Source: Oreocharis arfaki (Eukaryota; Chordata; Aves; Passeriformes; Paramythiidae). Taken from it: a DNA stretch of 64,000 nt. Positions within the stretch are counted from its first letter, which is position 1; the number at the start of each line of letters is the position of its first letter. The notes beneath the pieces were generated by a model. The model worked only from the letters and a program-made list of their open reading frames with translations. It searched no databases and was not told where the DNA came from. The DNA lies in contig VZRR01002165.1 of the NCBI GenBank assembly GCA_013398015.1, forward strand, positions 62,001 through 126,000. The letters run 5' to 3'. The translations under genes were made by a program, and so were the position numbers. Shown here piece after piece: positions 14,223 through 27,292 of this stretch.

Positions 14223-14740
14223 TTATGAGATCTGCTGTCCCCTGCCCAGCACTGGACTTGAGGGATCCAGCACCAGAGTTACCGAATTTGGAGTTCTGTG
14301 GCTGCAGATCGCTGAGGACCAAGCCCTGCACAGCCAGGGGAGCCCAGCCCTGCAGCGTTCCCTGCTGGGGCCAGGGCTGGGGCTGGGTGCACAGTGCCTG
14401 AGCCCCTGGCTCTCACCTGCCTTTGCAGCAGCAGGACTTGGTGTGCTTGCAAAGTCAGCACTGCTGGCTGTGGAAGCGGGATGGAACTCCAGGAGCACGA
14501 TAACCCCAAGTGTCGCTGACAGCATGTGCTGGCAGCACATTCCCAGCAGCATCCCAGGGAAGCTGAGGAGCAGCATTGGGGTTGTTCTGAAGAGGCCACA
14601 TGCAGAAGATGAGGCAGACATGGATGTCCTTGCCGGGACATTGGGCAGATATGGACACAGGAGTCCAAAAAAAGCTGGACAAGCTTCTTTCACTGTCCCC
14701 CTGCTGTGGGCACGAGGCTGGGTGAGGTAGTGACTAAGGC
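14223..14740. other. Abrupt GC-rich patch of unknown origin
   Basis: The composition switches sharply from AT-rich to GC-rich for about 500 bp, with repeated CCAGC/GGGCTGGGG-like words. Because of the composition, several overlapping frames are open on both strands, up to 156 codons on the minus strand. None resembles a protein I recognise, and open frames on both strands argue for composition rather than coding. A decayed retroelement or a regulatory element is possible. Confidence 0.4.
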
Positions 14741-17015
14741 AGCTAAAATGTGTTTCCCTGAAGTGCAGTGTGTTAGGAGGGTATTGTTATACCCACCCCA
14801 CTGTGAGATTCATCCTCCCTCCGAGGTCAGCCAGCTTCCCAAAACCCTGCTCACTTTCAGACAGGACTTTCTGGAGTTCATGGCCATAACAAGTACAAGG
14901 CACACGTTAAATTTACCAGCTTCCCTTTCCTTCTGCTCTCCCTTCTTGTGACCAAAACAACACTACATCCTGGCACCATTATCTCCCACAAACTGGATTT
15001 TATTTCACGGTTTCTACTTGGTCTGATTTTAGCTGAACATCAGAGTTCAGCTCACCACGTTTTTTGAGTAGTCTGATAACTACTTTCCAAAGATTTATTT
15101 TCCTTCCAAAGAAAAAAACTGTTCATTTGATCATGACGCTCAAACTGGTGAAAATTGCTGGATTCACTAGTTTGTACCAGCTGAAGCTATGACTCAGTAC
15201 TTGTACTTTTAAATGCTATTTAGAAATACAGTTTATTTATAGCATTGATACAGAATGTCCATAAAGGATAATTATCAAAATGCAGTCTTCTTTTATCCTT
15301 CAGCTATATTATTGATATGAAATATGTGGAAAATATTATCTTTTTAAATCATATTTTACATAGAGAGTTATCTGATTGCCACCAAAAGGCTTTGCAGCAG
15401 TTTTTAATTTAGCCTTATGTATTTTTAACATGGCAGCTGGAGTACAGCATGCACACGGCATATTAATAGAGGAGGCTACTAGTCAGTTCTGCCTGTTCTT
15501 GCAAAGAAAAAAGCAAGAAATGAGCAAAAATGTTTAAATTGCATGTTCTGGATAAAAGCAACAGACACTGCCTGGCAAACTGGGGCGGTGTGCAGAGATT
15601 ATTTCATTATTCCATCTCTGATTTGTGTTTCAGGGGCTAGCGGGCTTTTTGTTTGTTTTCCATTAAACTGCTGCAGTGTGCACTGAGAGATCTATCATTT
15701 GTCTATCAAACAGAAAGTTGGGCTTGAAATGCAGCCTCTCTGTAAACTCCATTTTCAGTTGCTCCTCACTTTGCAAACAAGAAGTCCTTTTGACTCGAAA
15801 TGCCCTGCATTTGATCATAACATTTTGGTGCTTGTTTGTTTCTGCAAATCTGGGTCTTATTCAGCCTATTTGAAGGTAGTGTTTAGAAACAAGCACGCAC
15901 TAACTGATTAAGAACAGGAAAATGCATGTTTTATTTTTTTATTCTTTTATCCTGGAAACAAAAAGAAAAGAAACAACATAGAGAGATCGCTATTTTTAGA
16001 GGAAGTACGCTCAGAAGCTTTAAAATAATATGTATTCAGTTCTCCCACTCTCTTGTGATACTCTCAGTGGGATTTTTCTGGTAGACTTCTTTTTTCGAAC
16101 TGAATTTTAAAATGCATAGGTTTTATAGGTGATCTGGTACATGGTATAAGTTTTTTGCAGGTATTTTGATGAACAGGGTGGATCCAAAATGAGCTCTTAA
16201 AACTCAACTTCATCAAAGATCATTGAATTTCAAAGAAAGGTTAAAGGCAATATGAAAACCAGTATAAAACTATGGGAAAAATAACTAAAATTGCTTCTCA
16301 CTGTTCTTCTCTTTTTAAAGAAAAAAAGGAATCCTAATGGAAAACGCAAACAAACATCTTGGTCAACAAAGAATTAAAATTTGGGGAATGCAGGGTATAG
16401 TTTAATAAACATATTTCAATTCTGTTGAATTGCCATCAATTTTCCTCCTTATTTTTAGAATGTCAGATAATGTAAAGAGTGATTTGGTTATTCAATAAGT
16501 GGTTATAGGTCTGAGAATCAAAAATAATTCCTTGTCTTGTGATTTCCTCACAAATTCACTCCTTTTCTACTATGTTGCAATTACACATTCTTCATTTGTT
16601 TGGCCTGTATTAGTCTGGTCTTGGGCAGCTGAGTCTGTTTAACTCCCTGCAGGGGACCTGCATTATGTTCCTGGCTTGACACTAATAAACTGGCCAACTT
16701 GGCAAGTTTTTATTTTTACTAGAAATAATGAACCTAAACCATTTTTGTAAAGCACCTTTGAAAATTCGCACACGAAAAAAAATGTTGTATAGCATTACGT
16801 ATGATTTATTTTAATATGGTTCTTCTGCAGGACTGTGGTAAATCATGGAAAGTCTGATTAAATGGATCTGCAGCACGACATCCTCTTTTCTTAAGCAAGC
16901 CAACCTCCCCAAATGTAAATACATTAAATGTCACTCTCATTAAATACACATCATGGAACTGCTTAGGAGGATTAAGGAAGAGCAATAATCTTCATCTTAC
17001 TCTGAATAACTGCTA
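14741..17015. other. Non-coding DNA, partly enhancer-like
   Basis: No gene is recognised. Short homeodomain-type TAAT words are frequent, and around 15400-15500 the sequence is non-repetitive and complex. That is compatible with a conserved non-coding element but cannot be tested without an alignment. Confidence 0.4.
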
Positions 17016-17055
17016 ATGGTCAATGTGACCGGGACTCAAATTTTTATTGAAGAAG
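17016..17055 (+). other. Possible short first exon ending at a perfect splice donor
   Basis: An ATG at 17016 opens 13 codons plus one base and runs into AAG|GTAAGT, which matches the 5' splice-site consensus at all nine positions (GT at 17056-17057). An in-frame stop lies two codons before the ATG, so this would be a start exon or a non-coding exon. The phase left (1) does not fit the exon-like block at 17227-17376, so the two cannot form one reading frame. Chance remains likely. Confidence 0.12.
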
Positions 17056-17226
17056 GTAAGTAAAGAGAAAATTTTCCTTTTATGAGCTCAAGTCGCCTAC
17101 CTTAAAGTTAATGACCTCTGAATCAACACTTGATGGTTTAGCACATAAGCAATTCGGGCTGAGATGGGATTCTTTAAACATCTATTGACATTCTGAAGCT
17201 GTTTATGTTCTGACCTTTCATGACAG

Positions 17227-17376
17227 AATGAGTTCAGCCAGCGCACAAGAGAATGTCAGAATCTGCTGCAGAAACTGGCTGCAATTATGAGACTAGAAAA
17301 GGAAACAAAGGCCTTAGGCAATATTTTTAGATTGCAGAGTGGTGGGCAGATTACGGACACAGTATTTAGTAGTAAG
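17227..17376 (+). CDS. Exon-like block, 50 codons, product not recognised
   Basis: An acceptor-like TTCATGACAG ends at 17226 and a donor-like AAG|GTGACA follows 17376. They enclose exactly 150 bp that is open in phase 0 on both ends. The translation is charged and helix-prone, with heptad-like leucines around LLQKLAAIMRLEKETKAL, compatible with a short coiled coil. An in-frame TGA just upstream falls in the would-be intron. I do not recognise the family, no partner exons in a matching phase are visible, and the pyrimidine tract is mediocre. Chance is the main alternative. Confidence 0.15.
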
Positions 17377-20300
17377 GTGACATGCAGGTACCCTTTTAAA
17401 AGGTCATACCTGCCTGAGCTGGGAGTGGTTTGGTTTGCAGTGCTGGCAGACTCTCTTCTTGAAGTGGTTTCCATTTGTGATGGCAGGCATTGCTTGTGTG
17501 ATATTCCTGGAATACGGAGCTACGAATAATAATATTTCTGGAGGTTGGATTGCTGTTTGGCATACTTGATGAGGTGTTAAAAAGGGTTCATAAAATGATG
17601 ATAATTTCTAGTCTGATTTCTTTACTGACTCCATGTCAAGATTTTAAACTTGATCATGAGCTGGTGCCAGTTGTTTGTTAATGTAAACTCATTCAAGCTG
17701 CATCACCTTGTTTACACCTTGCAACGTCATTTTATATAGATATGCCATATCTTCTGAAATACTCCTTGTAATGGAAAGAGTTTCTTCAAAAAATGAAATG
17801 AGGATATATTGACAACAATTGCTCACATATACTGATTCTCTCTGCTTTCTCTTCTCCATACTGGCCCACCTGTATGTCCTGGAGAAACTCAGCGAATGTG
17901 AATCCGAGTTTTTCATTACCCTGTTTCAAGGAGGGTGATGCAGCCACTTTGCTTGTCAGTTGTTGTTCTCAGGTAATCAGAAAATCAAGTGAATGTTCTT
18001 GAATTCAGTGTCCCTTTTGTGATCTAAAGGGGAAAAAAAAAGCCTTATAAGAACTGTAAGAAATGTATCAGATGAATGTTGCATCCTTCACAATTTTTCA
18101 AGTGCTTTTGATCTTGGCGGTGGTTTAGAAATGTGATAGAAAATGATGGGGCTCTGACAGCAATTATGTAGGAATTTTTGTATCAGGCATTGAGAAATGC
18201 ATCCCCTTTGATTTACCTGATACTTGTGCAGTGGATTTGATTAGAGGCTAAATTGTTTCTCTGCCAAATCTGGGTATCCTAGGACAGCTGGGTTACTCCT
18301 GACTGTGAGCTGCCCTGAAGGACCAGTCCATCAAATACGCAGCTGCAGTGCCACAGAAGTTCAGTTAAGCAGAATTTTTCACTGTAATAACTTGGAAATG
18401 CAGAAGGGATCTTACAAGAACAAGATTCAAACACACAAAATGATCCCTTGTTTCCTTAACTTGCATCAAGTATACTTTGCACAGAATCCCTCGAGGATGT
18501 GAAAGGAAGGCCATGGCACAGCATTTTCAGTTTCCAGACAGAACTGTCAACTTCAGCAGTCATTCCACTCTTGTGACTGCAAACTTCTTCAAACAGGCTG
18601 TAGGCATACGCAGGCTTTTATAGTCTTTTGAATTTTTAAACAACATTGATTTAATATAATCAGCTAAAACAAATCCACAGTGCTACCTTAGTGATATGAA
18701 TAATACCTGATTTTCAAAAACAGGATATGTTCAGAACAGCTGAAATATTTTTTGTTTCTGATGGGCTTTGAATGATGTTATATTTATAGAACTAATCCCT
18801 GAAAAAGTTAGGCTTCTAAATTTTTTTCCTTTTTTTTCCCCTTAATAATTTCTGTTTCAGATTAATAAGAAGTCTCTGCAGGCAAGGTACTTCTGGGGGA
18901 TTATTTTGCTGCTCAGGTGGCTGCATGCACTTGACCTTCAGTCCCATGTGACACATCCCTGAAGAACAGACTTAATCCTCTGAAAATGCACTATTTGTTG
19001 TGTCTAATGCTTTGAATATCACCTGCCTTCTTGCTTTTCACATTTTAAGAAAGGCATTATATCTTATTTTGCAGAAGGAAAATATGGTCACAACGCCTAC
19101 TGGAATTATTGTTTAGTTCAGCAAATAGTGAGGATAGTCATTTTATGGCAAACAGAATGAAGGTAGGATAAGGCAAGGAACAAAGTTTTCAAGGTCAAAG
19201 GAGAATCTCCTCTTCTGCTGCCTAATGGTGCCAGCGGAAGCGAAAGCACCTGAAGGCAGCTCCCTTCCCTGCCCCACTAATTTTGTGCAGACCAATCTGC
19301 CTCCTGGGAAAGAGCTTCGAGTGCATGTTCAGCCACAATGGGAAATCATGGAGTAATGTTTGGGTTGGGAGGCAAATGGCAGTGGAGATTTTCTAACTAG
19401 AAAGTTTGCATAGCAGATTTTTATTCACCAAGTCATTTCGTCTGCCTCTGTGAGACCCAAGTGCTGTATCAAGCCAGCTCAGGGGAGAGTAGATGTCACA
19501 GTTAAAGCTGAATTTCAGAGCCTGGAACACTCAGGCAGGGTATAATATTTGCTGAGGGACACTGGTGCTTTGATTACACGTCACAGGAGGGTTATGCACT
19601 CTGGCAGCCTTGAGGGTTGTGCCACACATCTTCTCCAGGTGGGATCTATGTGCAAAGACTCTGTAAAGGGAAGGATGGCTCCCCAGCTGCGTGTGGACAT
19701 TAGTTGATATTTTTAAAGCATTCCTCCCCATCCCGAGAGCAGCAGTGCAGAACCACCTACCAAATCCTCTAGCACAGAAGAATCTCTTTCTCTTTGAAGG
19801 AAAACAAGTGTAAAACCAGCTGAGCAGTGAGAAAAGATGCACATTCTCTGCTTCTGCTTAATATCAAAGTGTGCAGGGCTTTTTCCCCTACATGTCTCTC
19901 CTGAGAAGAGCATCTCATGCAGAACAAGAATATTTTTTTGGAAAAAATCAAGTGCTGAATTGCTGCAGTGAACATCTAATTTGCACCACTTGTTGATGTC
20001 TAGAACAAGCATCAAGGAACTTTTTGGGATATTCATCATGCCTGTGTGGCTGTCATCCACCTGCTGGTATTGTAACCAACAGGCTCCCTATGTCCCTTTA
20101 GCCTCTATGAGACCAAACCGATCACTCTGAGGTGGGACAATGCCAAATGATAAAGGGTAGCCAAAGTTAGAGTGTTTTTAAGTTTGAAAGGAGAGGTTTT
20201 CCCATGTTCCAGACGGCTCCATTGAACCACTTAGAAGCAAAGTGAAAAAAGGTTTTTTTGTTGGTTTGTCTTTGGGATGAGGTGTTTAAAAGCATAACTG

Positions 20301-20732
20301 CCTCTGAAGCCAGCTACCAGGAGTTACAAGTCAAAGTGCTGCTGAAGCTGTTGGCCGTACACCTTTGCACTTAAATCACTGGACCCCATTTTTCTCACTG
20401 TGGTCTGGGGTTCTTTTGATGGTGGCAGTGATTTCTCACCTCAGCCCACTATCCTTGCTCCCATGTCAAACAGCAGCATACTAATTAAGAGTCAACATAA
20501 AATCTGTGAAGGGTTATAAAAGGGAAGTTTAAGCTGGAAATCTAACTTTGTAAAAGATTGCCTCCATATCCAGAACTTCACAGATAATTGAGCTCAGATT
20601 CCTGCCCTTTGGTGCAGGGGAATCCTACAAGATGATGAGTTTATTGCTAGTTGCTCTAAGTCTTCCCAGATTTTATCTAGCATTATTTGCTGCTTTTAGA
20701 ACTGAAAAATATTGTATGCAATACATGATTTT

Positions 20733-20780
20733 ACAAAAAACCAAAAAACCAAACCAAAACAAAATCTAAAATAAAAATAG
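20733..20780. repeat. A/C-rich low-complexity tract
   Basis: The plus strand reads as A runs broken by CC pairs (AAAAAACC-type units) and then grades into A/T-rich sequence. It resembles the tract at 12841-12914 in composition. Confidence 0.5.
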
Positions 20781-22844
20781 CAGAGAGGTATGGTGCTGCA
20801 GCATTCTTGCCCCTAATACTGCTATTTTATTAATGCATTTATAAGGAAAGAGATTAAATATTTATAAGATTTATTCTGACTTGGTGTGCTGATATTAATC
20901 ACACTGTCATGTGATAAGGTTGTAGCAGAAAACACATGTACATGCTGCTCTCTGAAATTCTAATTTACTCTACGCAATAACTTTATAATGCATTGCATGT
21001 GAAAAACTGAAGTAAGAAAATATGGTGATTGAAAAAATGAAAAGCAGCAGTTTCACCATCAAAGCTGTGGGGATGATGCTGGGATGCTTCCATTCCTATG
21101 TTTGGTGTTACTCACATTTATACCTTTCGTCATCACCTCTGTGTTTTTACAATAGAAGTGATTTTACATACGACACCACTTCTTTTTTCTCTTTGCTGTG
21201 CCCTAGTACCAGTTGTAGCAAACTCTCAAGGTAGCATTCCTGTAGTAATTGACTGTATTGAGATGCTGGAGGCCTTTGGCTTCACCCTGTGCCTTGTATT
21301 TCCAAGGTCTGTGGTATCATCTGGTGCTTACACTCTGGGGATCCCTGCTTTGAAGAGTGGTGAGCATGTCATCAGTCTTGCTGAAACGCTGTGGCTCTGT
21401 GCAAAGATTCAAAGTGCTGCTTTAGATGAGATGCTAGACTGATGCTCAGCTGGTATAAATCAGTGCAGCTGCACTGACTCTGCCAGGACTCCACTAACTT
21501 GAACCAGCTGAATATGTGGTCTCTCCTCAGATGTTCTTCTCTGCCAGCAGTTGTGGAATTTGGTTAATTTCTTCTCTAACAAGTCATATAGTTTTGCACA
21601 CTGGTACTTACTGACATCAGCACTCTTGTTAGAATGAGCAGCCTCAGTTCGCTCATAATGACAATAAGTACAGAATTGTTATTGATTATCTTCTCTTTCT
21701 TCTGGGTTCCGTACTTCACACCAAATGTGAGATTCACAGTGTTGTATCTTGCCACTGCCTTCATCAAACCTCTATGGTATTTTTTAATTTTCTGTAAGTT
21801 ATTTAAAATTCTGCTTCCATGGGTGTGAACAATGAAAACTAAAAGTGATTAATAGAGCACTTTGTTTGGACAAATAGTTGATACCAGATTGTTTTATGCT
21901 ACAGAGTACCCAGATAAAATAGCTGGTTTTACTCAAAATAAAAAACTGTGGAGGATATTACTGATAGCCTTTTATCATTATGACTTTGGAATTGTCAATT
22001 TATGTCTTACTTTGATCAGAGAAATTAAACTGTACTAGAAATTCAATTCTATAATTAGTTGATGTCAAAATGTTGACTTTTGTACATGGTCTAAAATCTG
22101 CACATTAATTCTTAAATCACCCTGTAAATTACTATGACAGACAAAGAAATAGAGTTAATGTTGGAGTTTATTAGAACAAGGGGCTCCTTAAACACATTCC
22201 CTTCAAACCAATATTTTTTTAACATTCTTTTGGACTTATTTGTACACCTCTAGGGATCAAACCACTTTGTCATCCTATCTTCCACCCAATTCAGTTCTCT
22301 TGCTTGATTTCAGTGCCAACTTGCCTAATGTATTGGGCTGTTGTCATGATATCCCCTGGTTGAAGCCAGGCAAGATAAGAGTTTTTGCACATTGAGTTAG
22401 AAGAAGTTAACCTCAATTAGCTTAACAAGCATTTGTGCCTGAGAATCAGCTCTGGGGCAGCTGTCCCTGCTGCTGGTTGGTGGCTGCTAAATCAGAGCTG
22501 ACCCCAGCTCTGCACGGTGCCTCAGGGCTCCTGCCAGTGAAATGCAGACGGTGGCAGGCCAGTGTACCCAATAAAGTAATCCCTTCCCGTGTGCATTTGA
22601 ACAGGAAATTATGCCCATCACTCATTTGGAAAGCTAGGCAAGCTTTAAAGTGTGTTTTTCATCCCAGCTGCGATGTGGTTTAAAAACTAATCTACCTCAA
22701 ACTAATGCTGTTCTGTAAGTAGAGTCTTTTGAGATTTTCTGCTCAGTTTTTAGCCTTCCCCCTTTAACATGCTTGTCAGAGACTCAGTATAGTTTATTGC
22801 AGTCGCACAGGCCCTGCCCCAGCGTTTGTCCCAAGTCTACCGGG

Positions 22845-22905
22845 TAACCCTGAGCCAGTCACCTGTGCTCCAGCAACCTGCCTGTTCCTTCTGTTAATGA
22901 GAGTG
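22845..22905 (+). repeat. Possible remnant of an ancient MIR-like SINE
   Basis: The order CCCTGAGCCAGTCACCTGTG, then a pyrimidine-rich part, then TTCCTTCTGTTAATGAG loosely follows the MIR core (a GAGCAAGTCAC-like box followed by TTTCCTCATCTGTAAAATG). The match is by eye and strongly diverged, so it could be chance. Confidence 0.2.
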
Positions 22906-24063
22906 CCAAAGCTGACACTGCTGTAAGATCTCCTGGAGAAAACTGAAGTTTTTTGACAATTGAATACTGCACTTCTCCTCCAATCGATCTGCATTCTATC
23001 TTTCCTTCTACACTCTGCTTTTGTTTTTCTGTATGCACGACACTGAATGTGAGAGGAAGACAAGGAGCTATGAGCAGTTCCTGACAGGCAGCCATCGGTG
23101 CTGCTCTGGAGTCCTGACACAAGTTAATGGACTTGAGCAACCCCCTCCAAAATAGAGCATCACATACCAAAGGTGTAATCATTATTACCCTGAGAGCTTC
23201 TCAAATTGTTTATCAAGCTGACACCTTCATATCACTTATCTCCGGGAGAACCTGCAATTTGTATAATGCCTGACTGACAAAACTCAGGGCTAAGGATGTG
23301 CTCAAATGCTGTGTTGGCTTAATTCCCAAGTCCTCTTCTTAATCTTGGACTCAAGTAGAGGTCTGTACAGAGGGCTAACATTTGTCCCTAAATCTCTTGT
23401 TTATTTGTTTGTTCTTGTATTTCATTACAGTACATATTCCTAGTAACTCTGCCTTCTGATGAAATAATATTTGCTTTATGATTGTCTGAGAATAGCAAAT
23501 GTGTTATGTATAATCACATTTGGGAGAACATAATTTGAGTTTAAACAAGTTATTTTTTTCCCACAGCAGATGTATAATTCAATTAACATTAATGTTATAT
23601 CTAGATATCACTTTACCTCTGCTGTTCCACACAGGTAATTACTTTCTGGTTAACTTAAATTTCTTTGTAGCTGCAGTGATGAAATTATTTTAATTTACCT
23701 GCAGTACTAAGTCTTGTTTGTAGAGCTAGGGACTCCTGTGTCTGATTCTGTACGTTCTAGCATTGAACTGCTTATGAAAGTGGTGTGATTCCCTCTACTA
23801 TAAATGCTCTGATTATAAACTGTGTCAAAATGCATGGATTAAAACACTCAGAGCTAAGGAATCATTACTCAAGAGTGGAATCTATGAGCATTTTTGCCTG
23901 TCCCTGAACACGATGTCTGTAACTCCAAACACAAGGACTCTCACAGCAGTTTTGGGGTGTTACTCACACCGAGCTAAGAATGAGTGTAGGTGTCTGCATG
24001 TCCGGGTTGTTGAGCATCGTAACCCGGAGATATTGGCTAAAATCCAGCATTTGACCTTTATGG

Positions 24064-24500
24064 TGTGTGCTGATTTGGGCTGGGATACAGTTCATTTTCT
24101 TCGTAGTAGCTGCTCTGGGGCTGTGGTTTGGACTTTTGTTGAAATTAGTGTTGCTAACGCAGAGATGTTCTAGTTACTTCTGAGCAGTGGTTACAGAGTC
24201 AAGGCCTTTCCTGCTCCTCACCCCCCCCAGCAGCGAGAGGCTGGGGGGGCACAAGGAGCTGGGAGGGGACACAGCCAGGACAGCTGACCACAACTGACCC
24301 AGGGGATATCCCACACCATGTGGCCCCATGCTCAGCATATAAAGCTGGGGCGAAGGAGGGAGGAGGGGACGTTTGGAGTGATGGTGTTTGTCTTCCCAAG
24401 TCACCGGTACAGGTGATGGAGCCCTGCTGTCCTGGGGATGGCTGAGCACCTGCCTGCCATGGGAAGTGGGGAATGAATCCCTTGTTTGTGTGTTCCACCA
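24064..24500 (+). mobile_element. Avian endogenous-retrovirus solo LTR, 3'-truncated
   Basis: The order of words matches a widespread avian ERV LTR. It has a GGCTGGGATACAG-type start, a TTCTTCGTAGTAGCTG block, AGCTGGGAGGGG, CAGGACAGCTGACC and CATGCTCAGCATATAAAGC, with a TATA box at 24338-24343. It ends with a GTGATGGAGCCCTGCTGTCC block and a GGATGGCTGAGCACCTGCC block. The usual 3' remainder (polyadenylation region and terminal CA) is missing after about 24493, and no internal viral genes or second LTR are nearby. It is therefore a truncated, non-coding relic. I do not assign a subfamily name. The short frames here are by-products of GC-rich sequence. Confidence 0.8.
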
Positions 24501-25049
24501 TCTCGAGGTGGAAGAGGTTTTGTACCTTTGTTATTAATGCCCAAACTTTACATGAATTGGCATGTCTTTGTACATTGGTTTAAACAAGTTTTTCTTGAGC
24601 CCCTTACTGCTGAAACAACTTGCTAGTCACATCTAATTCTGTTTGTTATTTCAATATAGCTCTTCTCAAAAGTTAGTCTTTTAACTGACAAGATTTACTG
24701 GAGTGATATATTGACAAAAAGTCAGGGACTCTGCCTGAGTTATTTTTAATTTTTTTTCCTGGTATTCTCAGAAGTGCTTTCAAAATGGAGAGCTTCTTTT
24801 AAAATGCCAATTGATATGTAAAAGCCACAAAATATACACTTCAAGGTACAAACCCAGTTTATTCTCTGATAAATGGCCCTTTGGGGAAAATCAATTGCAC
24901 TGCCAGGAGATAGAGTTTAATCATGTCTTTTGAAAGGTCAAATGAAAATGAAAGGTCATACTCAAATTTATGTCTTCTCAGAGGATGAATATTTTGTATC
25001 TAAAACTGTCTTTGACCATACCTCTCTGCATATGGGTGTACCTATACCC

Positions 25050-25076
25050 ATATATATATTTATGTGTATATATATG
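25050..25076. repeat. TA-rich microsatellite
   Basis: Alternating TA with a few TG units. It is short and imperfect. Confidence 0.7.
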
Positions 25077-27279
25077 CACTACCACACCCAACAAATGCTC
25101 TCTTCAATGCTTTCTGTCAAAGCCATCTCATCTTCAGCTACTCAGATTTCTGATTAGTGACATATTGAAGGATATATAGATGTGTTCTTGTGGGGGCATA
25201 ACAGATCTGGTTGGAGCTCCTATTTTTGCCTTAAAAATACCTAAAATTCTCTTTGAGGAAGAGAAGTAAGAACGAGGAGAGAAAGAAACCTTGGGGCAGC
25301 TTTTACATAGAAATTACATATAATGCAAAATAAGTCTATTACCTAAGCCTAAAAGACCTAGATTCATCTAAAATTGATTCAGAGAATCCTTATTTGCAAC
25401 AACCCCACACTGTATTTTGCTGGGGAATGAAAGTTTGATATCTCTGTCCTTTACCATGTAATAGAACATAAGGTTGCTCTTAATTGTTGCTCTAGGGGTG
25501 GGTTTGCAGATTTCCCTCTCAAATTTAATCTGTTCTTGCATGAAAAATGAAACCAAATGCTGAAAAATGAGGAATGTTCACGTTTGGCAGTGTAAAAATC
25601 TCAACGTGAGAGGCTTGGATTTAGCTTTTAAGGTCTCCAGCTTAATATTGAAGAGAATTTTCTTCAGTGCAGGCATGGCTAGGTGCTGTTAAATGGTCTG
25701 TTAGGTAAGAAGTCAAACACTAACGACAGTAGTCGCCTGTGGCCTTGAATTTATGATTTCCTTAAAATCTATAGCACTGTGTAGGCTTTGATGAATGTTT
25801 ACCACGCTCACTGCCCCTGGAAGTGAATCCATCGACAAATTTGTGCAGAATGGAGGGGAAAGTTGCCCAACTGATGGCATTCCAGCTCTTGCAGATCTTC
25901 AGTCAAACCCATTTGTTTTTCTCTAGACTGCCAATTTCTTAAATGGAAGCAGCATCTGAGAGTTTATACATTTCATGCCTCAGATTCTTTGTACTTTATT
26001 GATAGGACTTGCCCCTTGTTCACTGCCTTATGTTTGATAGTGGCTATCTCATCTGCTTTGGACCTGTGCTAATTAAATTTATGCAAACTTTGCACTCGGT
26101 GCCAGTGGGACTGACACTGGAAGTCTGAAGAGTTTGTGCATGAGTTTCTTTACAGAGTTACTGCTTTTACTTGTGAGGAGAGTGGGGATCGTTTTGAAAA
26201 CGGTGCAGGGTCTGCAAGCAAGGTGTGCCACTTGTGAATGTTGGGTTTACAAGCTCAGCTCTCCTTATGTGCATCATTGTTACTATTCATCTACATTAAT
26301 TCTTAGACAGGAATGCTGAATTATTTAGGTAATTTTTTCCTGGCAGGTTTCTTCTCCTCCTGTGCCATTGTGCACCTAGATAGGCTGGTGTAGGAAAGAC
26401 CCCACAGAGCTGCCTGTCAAATTCCATCCCCCTGGGGCGCGGGTACGATGCTGTGATACACTGGGGGTGTGATAGGTTCTGTCCAGTGAAACCTCTGAGC
26501 AGAATCTCAGTTAAAGTGTTTAAATTCTAATGGCTTCAGTAGTAACTCCGTGAGTTCTCTTCTCAAAGTTTGGAACAGGAAAGCTCTTCAGCTTTCAAAG
26601 TAGTCAGCAGATCCTGTCTCTCTCCCCTGACTCTGCAAATGGAAGCAAAGCTGGTGTGGTAGCAAGCAGATTCTGAGGCTAATGGAAGGCTGTTCTTTTA
26701 TTGCTAGATTATTTTATTTAATATAGATATTCCCCGACTAATCAGGAGATGATTAAGGCATCCCAGATCACTGAAAACTTTTGTCATCATTTTCATTTGT
26801 AGAATCTAACTGGATATAATTTTACAGAGAATTTTTTTCCTTCACATAAAAAAGAAGCAATAAAGAACTCATCAACTAATCCAGCTAATGCTTCATATTT
26901 CACTCCTAGACTGTTCTAGTAATCACTTATCATACCATGCTTCATCCTCTGGTAACCTAACCCCTGGGCAAAAAGAAATAATCTATTTGGGTTTTAAAAT
27001 CCTCCTGAAAGTAAGTGAACTTGATCCAAGGAATGGTGAAATAATTAAAAAAGGCTTCCCTTAGCCTTGATACGGGTTTTGGATTAGACCCTTTTAGAGA
27101 AATAAAGTATTCATCTGATGAATAGACTATATTTTTTTTATAGCATTGAACATAAGAACTGAAATAATTTTACAGTGATTCCTAAAGATCATCAAAGGTC
27201 AAGGTTTTACTGGGTCAGATTTTCCCTGGACAATTTTTAACACATTTGCAAATGTCCATAAGGGTGCTAGGCAGTGTCG

Positions 27280-27292
27280 TTTTTTTTTTTTT
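27280..27292. repeat. 13-T homopolymer
   Basis: A run of 13 T on the plus strand. No element with a poly-A tail on the minus strand is recognised next to it. Confidence 0.8.

Larger units (their letters stand above)
17377..24063. other. AT-rich non-coding DNA with minor repeats
   Basis: No gene is supported. The stretch holds an A/C-rich tract at 20733-20780 and a possible ancient SINE remnant at 22845-22905, listed separately. The longer frames (for example 19713-20060 minus and 21098-21442 plus) are not accompanied by convincing splice sites or recognisable protein motifs. Confidence 0.5.

Noticed and set aside
14718..14732. TGAGGTAGT resembles the let-7 seed
   Set aside because: Only nine bases match, the rest of the mature sequence differs, and no hairpin partner is present.
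22262..22285. CTTTGTCATCCTAT resembles the core of microRNA miR-204/211
   Set aside because: The flanks do not match the mature sequence beyond about 14 nt and the surrounding DNA cannot form the required hairpin.
24174..24501. Pro/Ser-rich minus-strand frames at the LTR
   Set aside because: They are antisense by-products of GC-rich LTR sequence and do not resemble any viral or host protein.
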